A stretch of DNA of 64,000 nucleotides, taken from an uncultured Bacteroidales bacterium. Its GTDB lineage: Bacteria; Bacteroidota; Bacteroidia; Bacteroidales; Bacteroidaceae. Where the stretch lies: NCBI GenBank assembly GCA_902802265.1, contig CADCLN010000001.1:124001-188000 (forward strand). The letters are read 5' to 3'. The notes under the pieces are model-generated. The model worked only from the letters and a program-made list of their open reading frames with translations, searched no databases and had not been told where the DNA came from. The translations under genes were made by a program, and so were the position numbers. Positions 1 through 8,293 of the stretch are shown in pieces (within the stretch, counting starts at the first letter, position 1; every line of letters starts with the position of its first letter).

Positions 1-129
1 AGTATTCACGCTTTCATATTGCGGCAACATAGAAAGGTCACAACCCAGCGTGTATTTGTTTTGGGAAAACACAATAGTGCTTGCCAACAAGGCAAGCACT
101 ATTGTGCATGATATTTGCTTGAATGTCAT
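1..129 (-). CDS. Secreted protein N-terminus, probable GH53 endo-beta-1,4-galactanase (partial)
   Basis: Translating the minus strand from the ATG at 129-127 gives 43 residues with no stop before the window edge. A short polar start (MTFKQIS) is followed by a hydrophobic core (CTIVLALLASTIVF), a likely signal-peptidase site near SQN, and then a mature start containing LGCDLSMLPQYE. This resembles the G-[AGC]-D-[IL]-S-x-LP-x-YE stretch at the start of GH53 arabinogalactan endo-galactanases, as I remember that family. The ATG lies 3 nt after the mdh stop, so the gene may be read from mdh transcription. Galactan cleavage would fit the other pectin-degrading genes here. The catalytic residues lie outside the window, so the family call is tentative, but a secreted protein start is well supported. 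Confidence 0.55.
   Translation of the reverse strand, partial: MTFKQISCTIVLALLASTIVFSQNKYTLGCDLSMLPQYESVNT
70..106 (-). repeat. Perfect 16-bp inverted repeat (hairpin) inside the signal-peptide codons
   Basis: Positions 70-85 and 91-106 are perfect reverse complements (arm CACAATAGTGCTTGCC) with a 5-nt loop. On the minus strand the hairpin is followed by TTTTCCC, so it could terminate or attenuate transcription coming from mdh. It lies wholly inside the start of the downstream secreted-protein gene and encodes the near-symmetric peptide TIVLALLASTIV. Confidence 0.75.
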
Positions 130-132
130 AAA

Positions 133-1122
133 TTACAAGTTTGGATTGATTTTGCTCCACTCGCTGATAGCTGGTACAATGTTGAGTGTCACCAGTTCGT
201 CACGCATCTTGCAAAGGTGCTCGTAGCTTGCGTCCAGCTTAGCATTCTCTTCTGCTGTGCCCTGTGGAACCTTGTAAGAACAACCATTCTTGTCCAAAGT
301 AGTGTCCATTGCCATCATAATGTGGTCATACTTTCCGTTAGAAACGTATGTTCCAGCAGGATAGCGGAATGGTTCACCACCCATTACACTGGCAATCATC
401 TGTACAGAAAGGAGTGATGGACTCTGGAAAGAACTACGTCCACGCAGTTCGATAATCTTTGCACCACCCTTGGTTACATCCACCTTCATTTGCTCCCACT
501 CCTCGGCGGGGAATGCAGGTGTTCCGATAAGTTCAGTAAGAGGCTTGCCGGCAATCTTCACAGCGCTGCCAAATACAGCCATCTGTTCACCGTGACCGCC
601 AAATGTATGAGCGCCTGTCACCTGATTCTGCATGACACCAAACTTCTTGGCCAAAGCTGACTGAAGACGAGTAGAATCAAGACCTGCCAATGTGGTAACT
701 TGACCTGGCTTCAAGCCTGAATAAAGCAAAGTAACAAGACCTGTCAAGTCTGCCGGATTGAAGATGATAACAACATGCTTTACATCAGGGCAATACTTCT
801 TGATGTTTTCGCCCAATTCCTGAGCAATTTTGCAGTTGCCAGCCAACAAGTCTTCACGAGTCATGCCAGCCTTACGAGGTGCACCACCTGAAGAAATAAT
901 ATACTTGGCATCCTTGAAAGCCTCAGCCACATCGGTTGTGGCCGTGATGTTAGCATCACAGAAACCAGACTGACGCATTTCTTCTGCTACACCTTCTGGT
1001 GAGAACACATCATAAAGACAAATGTTTGTTGTAAGGTTCAGCATCAATGCAGACTGAACCATGTTAGAGCCAATCATACCAGCAGCTCCAACGATAACGA
1101 GTTTTTCGTTTGTAAGTGCCAT
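133..1122 (-). CDS. mdh: Malate dehydrogenase
   Basis: 329 residues. It oxidises malate to oxaloacetate with NAD in the cytoplasm; in Bacteroidales it mainly serves the reductive branch from oxaloacetate towards succinate. The N-terminal Rossmann fold shows IVGAAGMIGSN (about residues 9-19). The substrate-binding and catalytic region shows GLDSTRLQSALAKK (the Asp-Arg pair) and TGAHTFGGHGEQM with the catalytic His of the lactate/malate dehydrogenase family. The length is normal. The start MALTNEKLVIVG places the Rossmann strand directly at the N-terminus. No clean TAnnTTTG box was seen upstream. Just downstream, 3 nt past its stop, a secreted glycosidase-like gene begins on the same strand. 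Confidence 0.93.
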   Translation of the reverse strand: MALTNEKLVIVGAAGMIGSNMVQSALMLNLTTNICLYDVFSPEGVAEEMRQSGFCDANITATTDVAEAFKDAKYIISSGGAPRKAGMTREDLLAGNCKIAQELGENIKKYCPDVKHVVIIFNPADLTGLVTLLYSGLKPGQVTTLAGLDSTRLQSALAKKFGVMQNQVTGAHTFGGHGEQMAVFGSAVKIAGKPLTELIGTPAFPAEEWEQMKVDVTKGGAKIIELRGRSSFQSPSLLSVQMIASVMGGEPFRYPAGTYVSNGKYDHIMMAMDTTLDKNGCSYKVPQGTAEENAKLDASYEHLCKMRDELVTLNIVPAISEWSKINPNL

Positions 1123-1342
1123 AAATTATTTTTTATTATAAAGTGTTGGTAAAATATATTTTTGTTACTACTTTATTTATTCTTGCAAGTTCACCGAATG
1201 TCTTGCTCACTCAAAGCGCAAAATTATTCTTTATTTTTTTTATACACAATATTCTGACTGTTTTTTTACCTTAAAAACACCCACAAAATGCTTTTTTAGC
1301 TTTTTTTCGTCGTTTTATGCCACTTTTGTTTTGCAAAAAACA

Positions 1343-1350
1343 TAACTTTG
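1343..1350 (+). promoter_or_regulatory. Bacteroidota -7 box for the outer-membrane protein gene
   Basis: TAACTTTG matches TAnnTTTG exactly and lies 24 nt before the chosen ATG at 1375. A good -33 TTTG at the usual spacing is not evident, although TTTTG occurs at 1324-1328. Confidence 0.5.
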
Positions 1351-1374
1351 CAGAAACAATCAAAAATACACCCA

Positions 1375-2115
1375 ATGAGAAAAACACTTGCAAGCCTTGC
1401 ATGGATGGCCACATTCACTTGCTCGCTCTGTGCACAAAGCCTCTTCAATGGCGGTCACAGTGATGCACCCTATGGATTCACCATCGGCTACGTCAGCAAA
1501 GATTGGCGAACTGACATGGACGGAAGAGTCGTACACGAAAACCTCTGGGGAGAACATGACAAACGAATGCACGGAATGCAAATGGGTTTCACTTATCAGC
1601 CGTGCCTGCCCATCGGAGCAGGCATCCACACAGGATTGTTCTACGAATGTTATTTCTCTGTCAGCCAATCGGTAAGAGACGCAGGTTACGACGACTTCAC
1701 AGAACACAATCTCTATTTGCCTATTCATCTGCAATGGCGGCTGCCCATCACCCAGCAAGCCTCCATCAGCCTTTTTGGTGGCATTGGACTCAACTGGGCC
1801 ATTTCTGGCACCTACAATGAACGCTATCGTGAATACATTTATGACGGCTACAACTTATGGGCTGCCATCGGCTTTCCTGTTGGTGGACGCTATGTGGAGG
1901 GTTCACGCATCGGTGAATATCAGAAATATGGACAAGGTGACTGGCCACGCCGATTGAATATGCAATGGGAATTTGGCTGCCATCTGCGTTACAAATATTT
2001 CCAACTGGATTTCACCTATTCCATCGGTGACACCAATCACGAGTTTTACAGGGGATATAAAACCCGTCAAGACAAACTCGCTATCTGCCTCAGCTTCGTC
2101 ACCAATTTTAAATGA
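1375..2115 (+). CDS. Secreted/outer-membrane beta-barrel-like protein of unknown function
   Basis: 246 residues from the ATG at 1375, chosen over the upstream TTG because it directly starts a signal peptide (MRKTLASLAWMATFTCSLCAQS). The mature part is rich in Tyr, Trp, Gly and Phe with alternating hydrophobic strands, for example QMGFTYQPCLPIGAGIHTGL and QLDFTYSIGDTNHEF, and ends in LAICLSFVTNF. This is typical of small Bacteroidota outer-membrane beta-barrel proteins (porin-like or OmpW/PorT-like folds). No enzymatic motif is visible. It stands alone between mdh (opposite strand) and the aminopeptidase P gene, 78 nt upstream of the latter and possibly co-transcribed with it. The function is unknown; the barrel assignment rests on composition and the terminal aromatic residue. 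Confidence 0.7.
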   Translation: MRKTLASLAWMATFTCSLCAQSLFNGGHSDAPYGFTIGYVSKDWRTDMDGRVVHENLWGEHDKRMHGMQMGFTYQPCLPIGAGIHTGLFYECYFSVSQSVRDAGYDDFTEHNLYLPIHLQWRLPITQQASISLFGGIGLNWAISGTYNERYREYIYDGYNLWAAIGFPVGGRYVEGSRIGEYQKYGQGDWPRRLNMQWEFGCHLRYKYFQLDFTYSIGDTNHEFYRGYKTRQDKLAICLSFVTNFK

Positions 2116-2193
2116 AGTAATTGCTCGTTTTAAGCAAACATAAAGATTCGGCATTTTGCCATATCACAGAAAAAACTCCTAAAAATACGTCCC

Positions 2194-3957
2194 ATGACAA
2201 CAACTCAAAAAGAAAACCTTCTACGCACCCTCATGCAACGTGAAGGTATCCAAGCATTTATTACCCCAAGTACAGACCCGCACGCTGGTGAATACGTTCC
2301 TGAACGATGGAAATCACGCCGTTGGATTTCTGGATTCACAGGCTCAGCAGGCATTGCAGTCGTGACCACAAAACAAGCTGCACTTTGGACAGACTCACGC
2401 TATTTCATTCAAGCCACAGAACAGCTGCAAAACTCCGACTTTCAACTAATGAAAGAAAAGATTGAAGGCACACCCACTATTTCTGAATGGCTCGGCAAAA
2501 TCCTACCCCAAGGCAGCACTGTGGCTGTTGACGGTTGGGTAAATACAGTCAGCGAAGTGGAAGACTTGAAAGTCAAGCTCAAAGCCTACGACATCCATGT
2601 GCGCACAGACATTGACCCCTACGAAGAAATCTGGACAGACCGTCCAGAAGCTCCCCGAAGCAAGGCTTTCATCCAGCCTTTAGAATACAGCGGTGAAAGT
2701 GCCGCCTCGAAATTGACACGAATTCGCAAAGAAATAGGAAGCAACGCGCTCATAGTCAGTTCTCTTGAAGAAATTGCATGGACGCTCAATTTGCGTGCAG
2801 ACGACGTAGCCTACACCCCCTTTGTACTGAGTTATCTCATCATTACACCATCCGACGCCACATTGTTTATATACAAAGAAAAGCTGACACCTGAAATCAT
2901 AAGCTACCTCAAGGGTGAAGGTGTTCAAACCCGCTGCTACACAGAAATCCTGCAAGCAGCACAGGAACTCGAAATCCCAGCAATTACACAGCCCGACAAA
3001 ACCAACTATGCCGTCTATTCTGTTGTCAAAACACCTATCCAAAAAGAATCTCCCATCAGTCAACTGCTCATTTTCAAAAACGAAACAGAAATAAAATGCT
3101 TCCGACGGGCCATGGAAAAAGATGGTGTTGCGATGGTAAAATGGATGAAATGGACATTGGAAAACGTGCCCAAAGGCAACCAGACCGAACTTTCGTTGGC
3201 TGCAAAATTAGAGCAATTCCGTCGCGAACAGCCACTTTGCATGGGCATCAGCTTTGAAAGCATTATGGGTTATGCCCACCACGGAGCCATCGTGCACTAC
3301 GACCCTACACCTGAAACCGACATTCCTGTTAAGCCTGAAGGCCTTCTGCTTATTGACTCTGGCGGACAATATCTTGACGGAACAACAGACATTACACGCA
3401 CCATCCCTTTGGGGCCACTCACTTGGGAAATGCGGCGCGACTACACACTGGTACTCAGAGGATTCATCAACTTAGGCCGAGCCGTTTTTCCCAAGGGCAC
3501 CTGCGGCACACAACTCGACACCTTGGCACGCATAGAAATGTGGCGTTACGGCATCAATTATCTGCACGGCACAGGACACGGTGTGGGACAGTTCATGTCT
3601 GTACACGAAGCTATCGACCTACACCAATTCCGTATGCAATGGCGACCACAGCCACTGCTTCCTGGTATGACTATTACTGATGAACCAGGCATTTACATCG
3701 AAGGAAGCCACGGAGTCCGTCACGAAAACACCATGCTCGTCGTGCCTGCCACAGAAGGCATCACTTTCGGTCCCTACTACACCTTCGAGCACCTAACCCT
3801 CTGCCCCATCCTCACATCTCCCATTCTCGTGGACATGCTGACCACAGACGAGCGCAACTGGTTCAACAACTATCAGCAAACCGTCTATGACCGCCTCTGC
3901 CCCTACCTTGACGACGACCATAGTAAATGGCTCCACGAAGTCACTCGTCCAATCTAA
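2194..3957 (+). CDS. pepP: Xaa-Pro aminopeptidase (aminopeptidase P, M24B)
   Basis: 587 residues, the length of three-domain aminopeptidase P enzymes of the XPNPEP1 type. It removes an N-terminal residue preceding proline from peptides in the cytoplasm, using two metal ions. Two N-terminal creatinase-like domains (residues 1-300, beginning with FTGSAGIAVVTTKQAALWTDSRYF) precede a pita-bread catalytic domain. The metal ligands are visible as the two Asp in DSGGQYLDGTTDITRT, the His in HGTGHGVG, the Glu in TDEPGIY and the Glu in RHENTMLV. No signal peptide is present. The next gene starts 65 nt downstream on the same strand. Broadly a housekeeping peptide-recycling enzyme. Confidence 0.93.
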   Translation: MTTTQKENLLRTLMQREGIQAFITPSTDPHAGEYVPERWKSRRWISGFTGSAGIAVVTTKQAALWTDSRYFIQATEQLQNSDFQLMKEKIEGTPTISEWLGKILPQGSTVAVDGWVNTVSEVEDLKVKLKAYDIHVRTDIDPYEEIWTDRPEAPRSKAFIQPLEYSGESAASKLTRIRKEIGSNALIVSSLEEIAWTLNLRADDVAYTPFVLSYLIITPSDATLFIYKEKLTPEIISYLKGEGVQTRCYTEILQAAQELEIPAITQPDKTNYAVYSVVKTPIQKESPISQLLIFKNETEIKCFRRAMEKDGVAMVKWMKWTLENVPKGNQTELSLAAKLEQFRREQPLCMGISFESIMGYAHHGAIVHYDPTPETDIPVKPEGLLLIDSGGQYLDGTTDITRTIPLGPLTWEMRRDYTLVLRGFINLGRAVFPKGTCGTQLDTLARIEMWRYGINYLHGTGHGVGQFMSVHEAIDLHQFRMQWRPQPLLPGMTITDEPGIYIEGSHGVRHENTMLVVPATEGITFGPYYTFEHLTLCPILTSPILVDMLTTDERNWFNNYQQTVYDRLCPYLDDDHSKWLHEVTRPI

Positions 3958-4022
3958 AATGCTGTTTCGCCAGTCTCGATACATTTCAACATTACACCTA
4001 AATTCCCAAAAGACAATATCCT

Positions 4023-4565
4023 ATGGCTCTTATAAAAACCGTTTGCGGTCTCACTCCCAAATGGGGCAAAGACTGCTATTTCAGTGAAAACGCAACTCTC
4101 GTAGGCGACGTAACCCTCGGCAACGGCTGTACCGTATGGTTTAATGCCGTCATCCGAGGCGATGTACACTATATCAAAATAGGCGACCGCGTCAATATAC
4201 AAGACGGTTCCTGCCTACATACCCTCTACCAGAAAGCCCCCATCGAAATTGGCGATGATGTCACTATTGGGCATAACGTCACCCTCCATGGATGCCGTAT
4301 CAAATCAGGAGCACTCATCGGCATGGGCGCCACAGTCCTTGACGATGCCATCATTGGCGAAGGAGCCATCGTGGCCGCCGGTGCTCTTGTCTTGAAAAAC
4401 ACCCAGATAGGAGATGGCGAACTCTGGGGCGGCGTTCCCGCCAAATTCATCAAAAAAGTAGATCCCGAACAAGCCAAAGAACTCAACATCGGCATTGCCC
4501 AACACTATGCCATGTATGCCGACTGGTATCGAGACAGCACCCCTATGCCCGAACAAGAATCATAA
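4023..4565 (+). CDS. Gamma-carbonic anhydrase family hexapeptide-repeat protein (YrdA-like)
   Basis: 180 residues forming a left-handed beta-helix of imperfect [LIV]-G-x4 hexapeptides (VGDVTLGNGC, IGDRVNIQDGS, IGDDVTIGHN, IGEGAIVAAGA, IGDGELWGG). The three metal-binding His positions of the gamma class appear present: CLHT, TIGHN and LHGC. The C-terminal helix ends with HYAMYADWYRD. The family includes true zinc or iron carbonic anhydrases and many members with no shown activity, so the biochemical role is uncertain. It follows the aminopeptidase P gene on the same strand and may share its transcript. Confidence 0.85.
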   Translation: MALIKTVCGLTPKWGKDCYFSENATLVGDVTLGNGCTVWFNAVIRGDVHYIKIGDRVNIQDGSCLHTLYQKAPIEIGDDVTIGHNVTLHGCRIKSGALIGMGATVLDDAIIGEGAIVAAGALVLKNTQIGDGELWGGVPAKFIKKVDPEQAKELNIGIAQHYAMYADWYRDSTPMPEQES

Positions 4566-4640
4566 CCATAAAACCTCGTAACCGTAAACTCAGTTACGAG
4601 GATACACAGCTTCGGATAAAGATCATCTAACTCTTTTCTC

Positions 4641-4712
4641 GATGAAACTTTGCTCCTGTCAATTCAAAACACGGCACTTGTCGTTTCAAAACTGAACTTT
4701 TGTAAAATCGAG
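4641..4712 (+). repeat. 72-bp dispersed intergenic repeat, copy A
   Basis: Aligns without gaps to three other intergenic copies at 33891-33962, 42645-42716 (minus) and 53687-53758. Shared blocks include GAAACTTTGCT, TCAAAACACGGC and CTTGTCGTTTC. The unit itself is built of three degenerate 22-bp subunits. It lies between the gamma-carbonic anhydrase and the esterase genes. Confidence 0.85.
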
Positions 4713-4756
4713 ACAAAACTTTACCGTGCATAAAAATTCAAACCTAACCGACCGAC

Positions 4757-5704
4757 ATGACACTATTACCAAAATTCAAATGGACTGCCGTCCTGGCGAT
4801 GCTGACAACTGCCACCACCCTCTTCGCACAGTCCAACCAACAAGAAACCAACCGTGTACCTGTACTTCTGGTAGCAGGACAGTCGAATACCGACGGGCGT
4901 GTTCCGAACCAAGACTTGCCCGACTACCTGAAAGCTTACAGCGAAGCCAACGGCGGACATTACAAATATGCGCAATGGTGCTATGGTTCAATGGACCACA
5001 TCCAGACTCGCGACAGCCTCACAGGTTCGCTGTTTGCCCCCTACAGGCCTTTCGTTGCCAAAGAGGACAACCACGAGCGGCATGGCTATGATGCCTACCT
5101 GTACTACCTGTTGGAACAGGAATGGCAGCAACCTTTCTACGTGGTGAAATGGAGCCTTGGCGGAACGGCCATCCACCCCAAAGCCAGCTCAACAAACGCG
5201 AAACATTGGTGCGCCATGCCTGAATATCTGGCTGAGAATCAAAGCACACTCAATGGAGGAAAATCTCTGCTGAAATCGTTCATTGAAGAATTGGACCTCT
5301 GTATAGATGGTCCCCTAAAACAGCTGCAACAGGGCTACGACATCAAAGCAATGGTCTGGCACCAGGGCGAGAGTGATTACCGGCACGGCAATGAGTACTA
5401 TGAACAACTGCGAACCGTGGTACTCTACATCAGGCAGCATTTAGTAGAAAAGACGGGCAACCCGCGCATGGCTGACTTTCCCTTCATTTGCGGAACGGTG
5501 TCCAGTCTAAATCGCTGCTACAGCAAAGAATTGGAGGACGGCATGTACCAGCTTCAGAACGACCTGAAGAACTTTTATGTCATTGATATGCATAACGCTG
5601 CCCTCCAGAGAGACAAGCTCCACTTTACCGCCAGTTCAGCAGAAGAATTGGGCAAAAAGATGTTTGAAAAAATGAAAAAACTGGGCGCCACCAACTTGAA
5701 ATAA
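4757..5704 (+). CDS. Secreted SGNH/GDSL carbohydrate esterase (sialate O-acetylesterase-like)
   Basis: 315 residues with a signal peptide ending near ALFAQS. Block I is VLLVAGQSNTDGR (GQSN carries the nucleophilic Ser) and the later block WHQGESDY is diagnostic of the SASA/DUF303 carbohydrate esterases. The catalytic Asp/His appear as the segment DKLHFTASSAEELG near the C-terminus. Such enzymes remove acetyl groups from plant polysaccharides or sialic acid; in this pectin/xylan-degrading setting a plant polysaccharide deacetylase in the periplasm is the more likely role, which is inference. It is transcribed away from the ribosomal-protein operon and shares a bidirectional terminator with it. 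Confidence 0.83.
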   Translation: MTLLPKFKWTAVLAMLTTATTLFAQSNQQETNRVPVLLVAGQSNTDGRVPNQDLPDYLKAYSEANGGHYKYAQWCYGSMDHIQTRDSLTGSLFAPYRPFVAKEDNHERHGYDAYLYYLLEQEWQQPFYVVKWSLGGTAIHPKASSTNAKHWCAMPEYLAENQSTLNGGKSLLKSFIEELDLCIDGPLKQLQQGYDIKAMVWHQGESDYRHGNEYYEQLRTVVLYIRQHLVEKTGNPRMADFPFICGTVSSLNRCYSKELEDGMYQLQNDLKNFYVIDMHNAALQRDKLHFTASSAEELGKKMFEKMKKLGATNLK

Positions 5705-5730
5705 AATGAGAAATCGTAGCGACAGGACAC

Positions 5731-5770
5731 AAAAAAAGACTGGCACCTCACTGGATGTCAGTCTTTTTCT
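5731..5770. terminator. Bidirectional terminator between esterase and rplI
   Basis: Stem AAAAAGACTG (5733-5742) pairs with CAGTCTTTTT (5759-5768), with A-runs on one side and T-runs on the other. It can serve both the plus-strand esterase gene and the minus-strand rpsF-rpsR-rplI operon. Confidence 0.8.
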
Positions 5771-5789
5771 TTATCAGCATTTATCTGAA

Positions 5790-6338
5790 TTATTCTGCTG
5801 CTGGAGCTTCTTCTGCTTCTTCTGCAGGTGCTTCCTCAGCGGCAGGAGCTTCTTCTACTACTGGAGCGGGAGCTGCCTTGGGAGCCTTTGCGATAGGCTC
5901 TGAGGGAACCACTTCTACAGAGATAACCACGCTGACTTCACGATGGAAGTGTACAACAGCTTCGTATGAACCGATAGCCTTTGCAGCCTTCATGGTGACA
6001 ATCTTTGCATCGGTTTCGAGTCCCTTTTCTGTGAGGGCTGCTGCAATTTCCTTTGGACCTACAGAACCATAGATATTCTTGCCTTCAGAAACTTTAGCTT
6101 TGATTTCAAGGGCAATGCCCTGATATGCAGCAGCACGTGTTTCTGCATCAGCCTTGATTTTTGCAATTTTGTGAGCGCGCTGCTTCAATTCCTCGTTGAG
6201 CTGCTTGATGGCTTTCTCGGTAGCGAGTACTGCCAAGCACTGAGGAAGAAGGTAGTTGCGACCATATCCGTCCTTCACGGTAAGGACTTCGTCCTTGTAG
6301 CCTAAGCCAGGAACGTCTTTCTTAAGAATGATTTTCAT
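5790..6338 (-). CDS. rplI: 50S ribosomal protein L9 with an acidic Ala/Glu tail
   Basis: 182 residues. The N-terminal rRNA-binding domain starts MKIILKKDVPGLGYKDEVLTVKDGYGRNYLLP, the classic L9 signature, followed by the long connecting helix and the C-terminal domain (to about residue 147). Beyond the usual end lies a roughly 35-residue extension of Ala, Pro and Glu repeats such as EEAPAAEEAPAEE. L9 binds 23S rRNA near the L1 stalk. It is the last gene of rpsF-rpsR-rplI, 21 nt after rpsR. The tail is low-complexity and probably disordered; similar tails occur in other Bacteroidota ribosomal proteins, to my knowledge. Confidence 0.95.
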   Translation of the reverse strand: MKIILKKDVPGLGYKDEVLTVKDGYGRNYLLPQCLAVLATEKAIKQLNEELKQRAHKIAKIKADAETRAAAYQGIALEIKAKVSEGKNIYGSVGPKEIAAALTEKGLETDAKIVTMKAAKAIGSYEAVVHFHREVSVVISVEVVPSEPIAKAPKAAPAPVVEEAPAAEEAPAEEAEEAPAAE

Positions 6339-6359
6339 ACTGTTCTTTCCTCCTATAAA

Positions 6360-6635
6360 TTATTTCAACAAGTCTGTAACGAATGGAAGGAGTGCAAGGT
6401 GACGGGCACGCTTGACTGCCTGAGCAACACGACGCTGATACTTAAGTGAAGTGCCTGTGATGCGACGTGGCAAAATCTTGCCCTGCTCGTTGAGGAACTT
6501 CTTGAGGAACTCAGGATCCTTGTAGTCGATGTACTTGATGCCGCTCTTCTTGAAACGGCAATACTTCTTTTTCTTAACGTCAATTGTGGGGGCGTTAAGG
6601 TAACGAATTTCTGAAGGATTGTTTGTAACTGCCAT
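6360..6635 (-). CDS. rpsR: 30S ribosomal protein S18
   Basis: 91 residues. The core contains [38 protein letters not shown] and ends with [14 protein letters not shown], both standard S18 features. S18 dimerises with S6 on the platform of the 30S subunit. It lies 3 nt downstream of rpsF and 21 nt upstream of rplI. The start [14 protein letters not shown] is the only reasonable Met. Confidence 0.96.
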   Translation of the reverse strand: MAVTNNPSEIRYLNAPTIDVKKKKYCRFKKSGIKYIDYKDPEFLKKFLNEQGKILPRRITGTSLKYQRRVAQAVKRARHLALLPFVTDLLK

Positions 6636-6638
6636 GAT

Positions 6639-6977
6639 TTAAGCCTCCTCTTGTTTCTTGTTACGACGCTTTTCAGCGTAAGCTGCTGCGTACTTTTCGT
6701 TTTTAACTGTGAGGTAGCGGAGTACGCGCTCATCGCGACGCATCTGCAACTCATACTTAGCAATCACTGCTGGCTCTGCCTTGAACTCAATCAACTGGTA
6801 GAAACCAGAAGACTTGCGGTCAATGTTGTAGGCCAACTTCTTCAGACCCCAGCTCTCTTCGTTGATGATCTCTGCTCCGTGCTGAACGAGATAATCTTTG
6901 AACTTGTCTGCCGCTTCCTTTATCTGTGCTTCAGATAAAACGGGAGTTAAAATGAAAACGGTTTCGTATTGATTCAT
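6639..6977 (-). CDS. rpsF: 30S ribosomal protein S6
   Basis: 112 residues beginning [26 protein letters not shown], the standard S6 N-terminus. An upstream in-frame Met adds 26 residues that look like translated leader, so the CAT at 6975-6977 is taken as the start. The protein is a partner of S18 on the 30S platform. The C-terminus is a basic tail, [14 protein letters not shown]. It is first in the operon, with a TACCTTTG promoter box about 76 nt upstream, leaving a leader of about 69 nt that includes a short GCGAA/TTCGC hairpin. In many bacteria the S6:S18 pair represses its own leader; that has not been shown here. Confidence 0.95.
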   Translation of the reverse strand: MNQYETVFILTPVLSEAQIKEAADKFKDYLVQHGAEIINEESWGLKKLAYNIDRKSSGFYQLIEFKAEPAVIAKYELQMRRDERVLRYLTVKNEKYAAAYAEKRRNKKQEEA

Positions 6978-7052
6978 CTGAGTCAATAAATAAGTTGTTG
7001 TTAATAAATTGTTTTTATTCTGCATTTTCGCGAAGTTTCGCAAAAAGCGGTG

Positions 7053-7060
7053 CAAAGGTA
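7053..7060 (-). promoter_or_regulatory. -7 box for rpsF-rpsR-rplI
   Basis: CAAAGGTA on the plus strand reads TACCTTTG on the minus strand, an exact TAnnTTTG match, upstream of rpsF. Confidence 0.65.
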
Positions 7061-7249
7061 GGCAAAAAAAGTGAATTGGGAAAAAGGAAACATGAAAAAT
7101 ATGTATTTCTTTGACGAAAAAAGCTTCCTTTGGGACTGGAATGCGAGAAAAAAAGGCCTGGAAATTAAAATTCTTAGCGATTTATTTCGCTGTTTGCCGA
7201 AAAATCACTTACTTTGCAGTCATGAACATAAACTAAAAATAACTATACA

Positions 7250-7423
7250 ATGAAGAATCTCGGTATTATCCTTATCATGATTGGTGCATTTGCGCTTGTG
7301 CTCTGTGCCGTAGTTCCATTTATGGCTGACCTTGCTGACCAGAACTGGTACACTGGGGGCAGCGATGCTCTGACTATTGCTGGTCTCATCACACACATTC
7401 GTATCAACAAGAAAATTTATTAA
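7250..7423 (+). CDS. Small 57-residue membrane protein
   Basis: ATG at 7250, stop TAA at 7421-7423. The product starts MKNLGIILIMIGAFALVLCAVV, a clear transmembrane helix. A short loop (LADQNWYTGGSD) follows, then a second weakly hydrophobic stretch (ALTIAGLITHI) and a basic end (RINKKIY). Similar short proteins beginning MKNLGIIL are common in Bacteroidales, to my knowledge, with no assigned function. It is followed directly by a strong terminator, so it is a single-gene unit. A degenerate -7 box (TTACTTTG) lies about 34 nt upstream. The compact gene, hydrophobic pattern and terminator argue that it is real. Confidence 0.7.
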   Translation: MKNLGIILIMIGAFALVLCAVVPFMADLADQNWYTGGSDALTIAGLITHIRINKKIY

Positions 7424-7460
7424 CGCGGTCAGCTTGACAGACGCAAGGTTTTGCACAGAA

Positions 7461-7507
7461 AAAAGAAGCGGGGCACTCCACACTGTTGGGAGCGCCCCGC
7501 TTCTTTT
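7461..7507. terminator. Strong bidirectional terminator
   Basis: A perfect 14-bp stem (AAAAGAAGCGGGGC at 7461-7474 with its complement at 7494-7507) is flanked by A and T runs. It serves both the 57-residue membrane-protein gene and the response-regulator gene converging on it. Confidence 0.9.
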
Positions 7508-7518
7508 AGGTTCTGCTT

Positions 7519-8229
7519 TTAATTCTCTTCAGAGATAACGAGCTTGTAGCCCTTTCCGTGCACATTGAGGATTTCCACGTGCGGGTCTTCGCTGAGGTGC
7601 TTACGCAATTTGGTGATGTAAACATCCATCGAGCGGGCATTGAAATAGTTATCGTCAATCCAGATGGTCTTCAACGCATAGTCACGCTGCAAAAGTTCGT
7701 TTGCCTTGTTGCTGAGCAAGGTGAGCAGTTCAGCCTCCTTGGTCGTGAGCTTTGTCTGCTTGTCGCCAATGGAGAGCACCTGCTTCTGTGTGTCAAACGT
7801 GAAGCGGCCAATCTGATGAATCAGCTGATCTTTATTCTTCTTTCCGCGTACACGACGCAAGATGGCTTCGATACGGAACACCACTTCTTCCATGGAGAAG
7901 GGCTTGGTGATGTAATCATCTGCACCCAATTCGAAACCTTCGCGAATGTCGTCCTTCAGATTCTTGGCTGTCAGGAACATGAAAGGGGTTTCGGGGTTGA
8001 TTTCATGGATGCGACCAGCCAGTGTGAAGCCGTCCATCTTGGGCATCATTACGTCGAGGATGCAGATGTCGTGCTGTCTGGTGAGGAACGCATCGTAACC
8101 TTGTTCACCATCTACACAGAGATCGGCCTTATAACCTTTTGCTTCGAGGTATTCGCGCAGAAGCATACCCAGGTTTTCATCGTCTTCGCATAACAGGATG
8201 CTAACGTCTTCATTTTTGTCTTCAATCAT
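7519..8229 (-). CDS. rprY: OmpR-family response regulator (RprY-like)
   Basis: 236 residues. The receiver domain has the acidic pocket EDDEN, the phospho-acceptor Asp in ICILDVMMPKMDGF, Thr in FLTAKN and Lys in ITKPF. The C-terminal OmpR/PhoB winged helix includes LTTKEAELLTLLSNKANELLQRDYAL and MDVYITKLRKHL. Length and sequence type fit RprY of Bacteroides fragilis, and the cognate sensor kinase gene lies 64 nt upstream. It acts as a cytoplasmic DNA-binding regulator; in Bacteroidota RprY has been linked to envelope and redox stress. The symbol is assigned from family likeness and gene order, not from alignment. Confidence 0.85.
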   Translation of the reverse strand: MIEDKNEDVSILLCEDDENLGMLLREYLEAKGYKADLCVDGEQGYDAFLTRQHDICILDVMMPKMDGFTLAGRIHEINPETPFMFLTAKNLKDDIREGFELGADDYITKPFSMEEVVFRIEAILRRVRGKKNKDQLIHQIGRFTFDTQKQVLSIGDKQTKLTTKEAELLTLLSNKANELLQRDYALKTIWIDDNYFNARSMDVYITKLRKHLSEDPHVEILNVHGKGYKLVISEEN

Positions 8230-8293
8230 AATTGTCTTTGTTTTAAATGGTTAATAATATGTATTCAGTTATTTTTCTCAGAAGAATCTGCAT

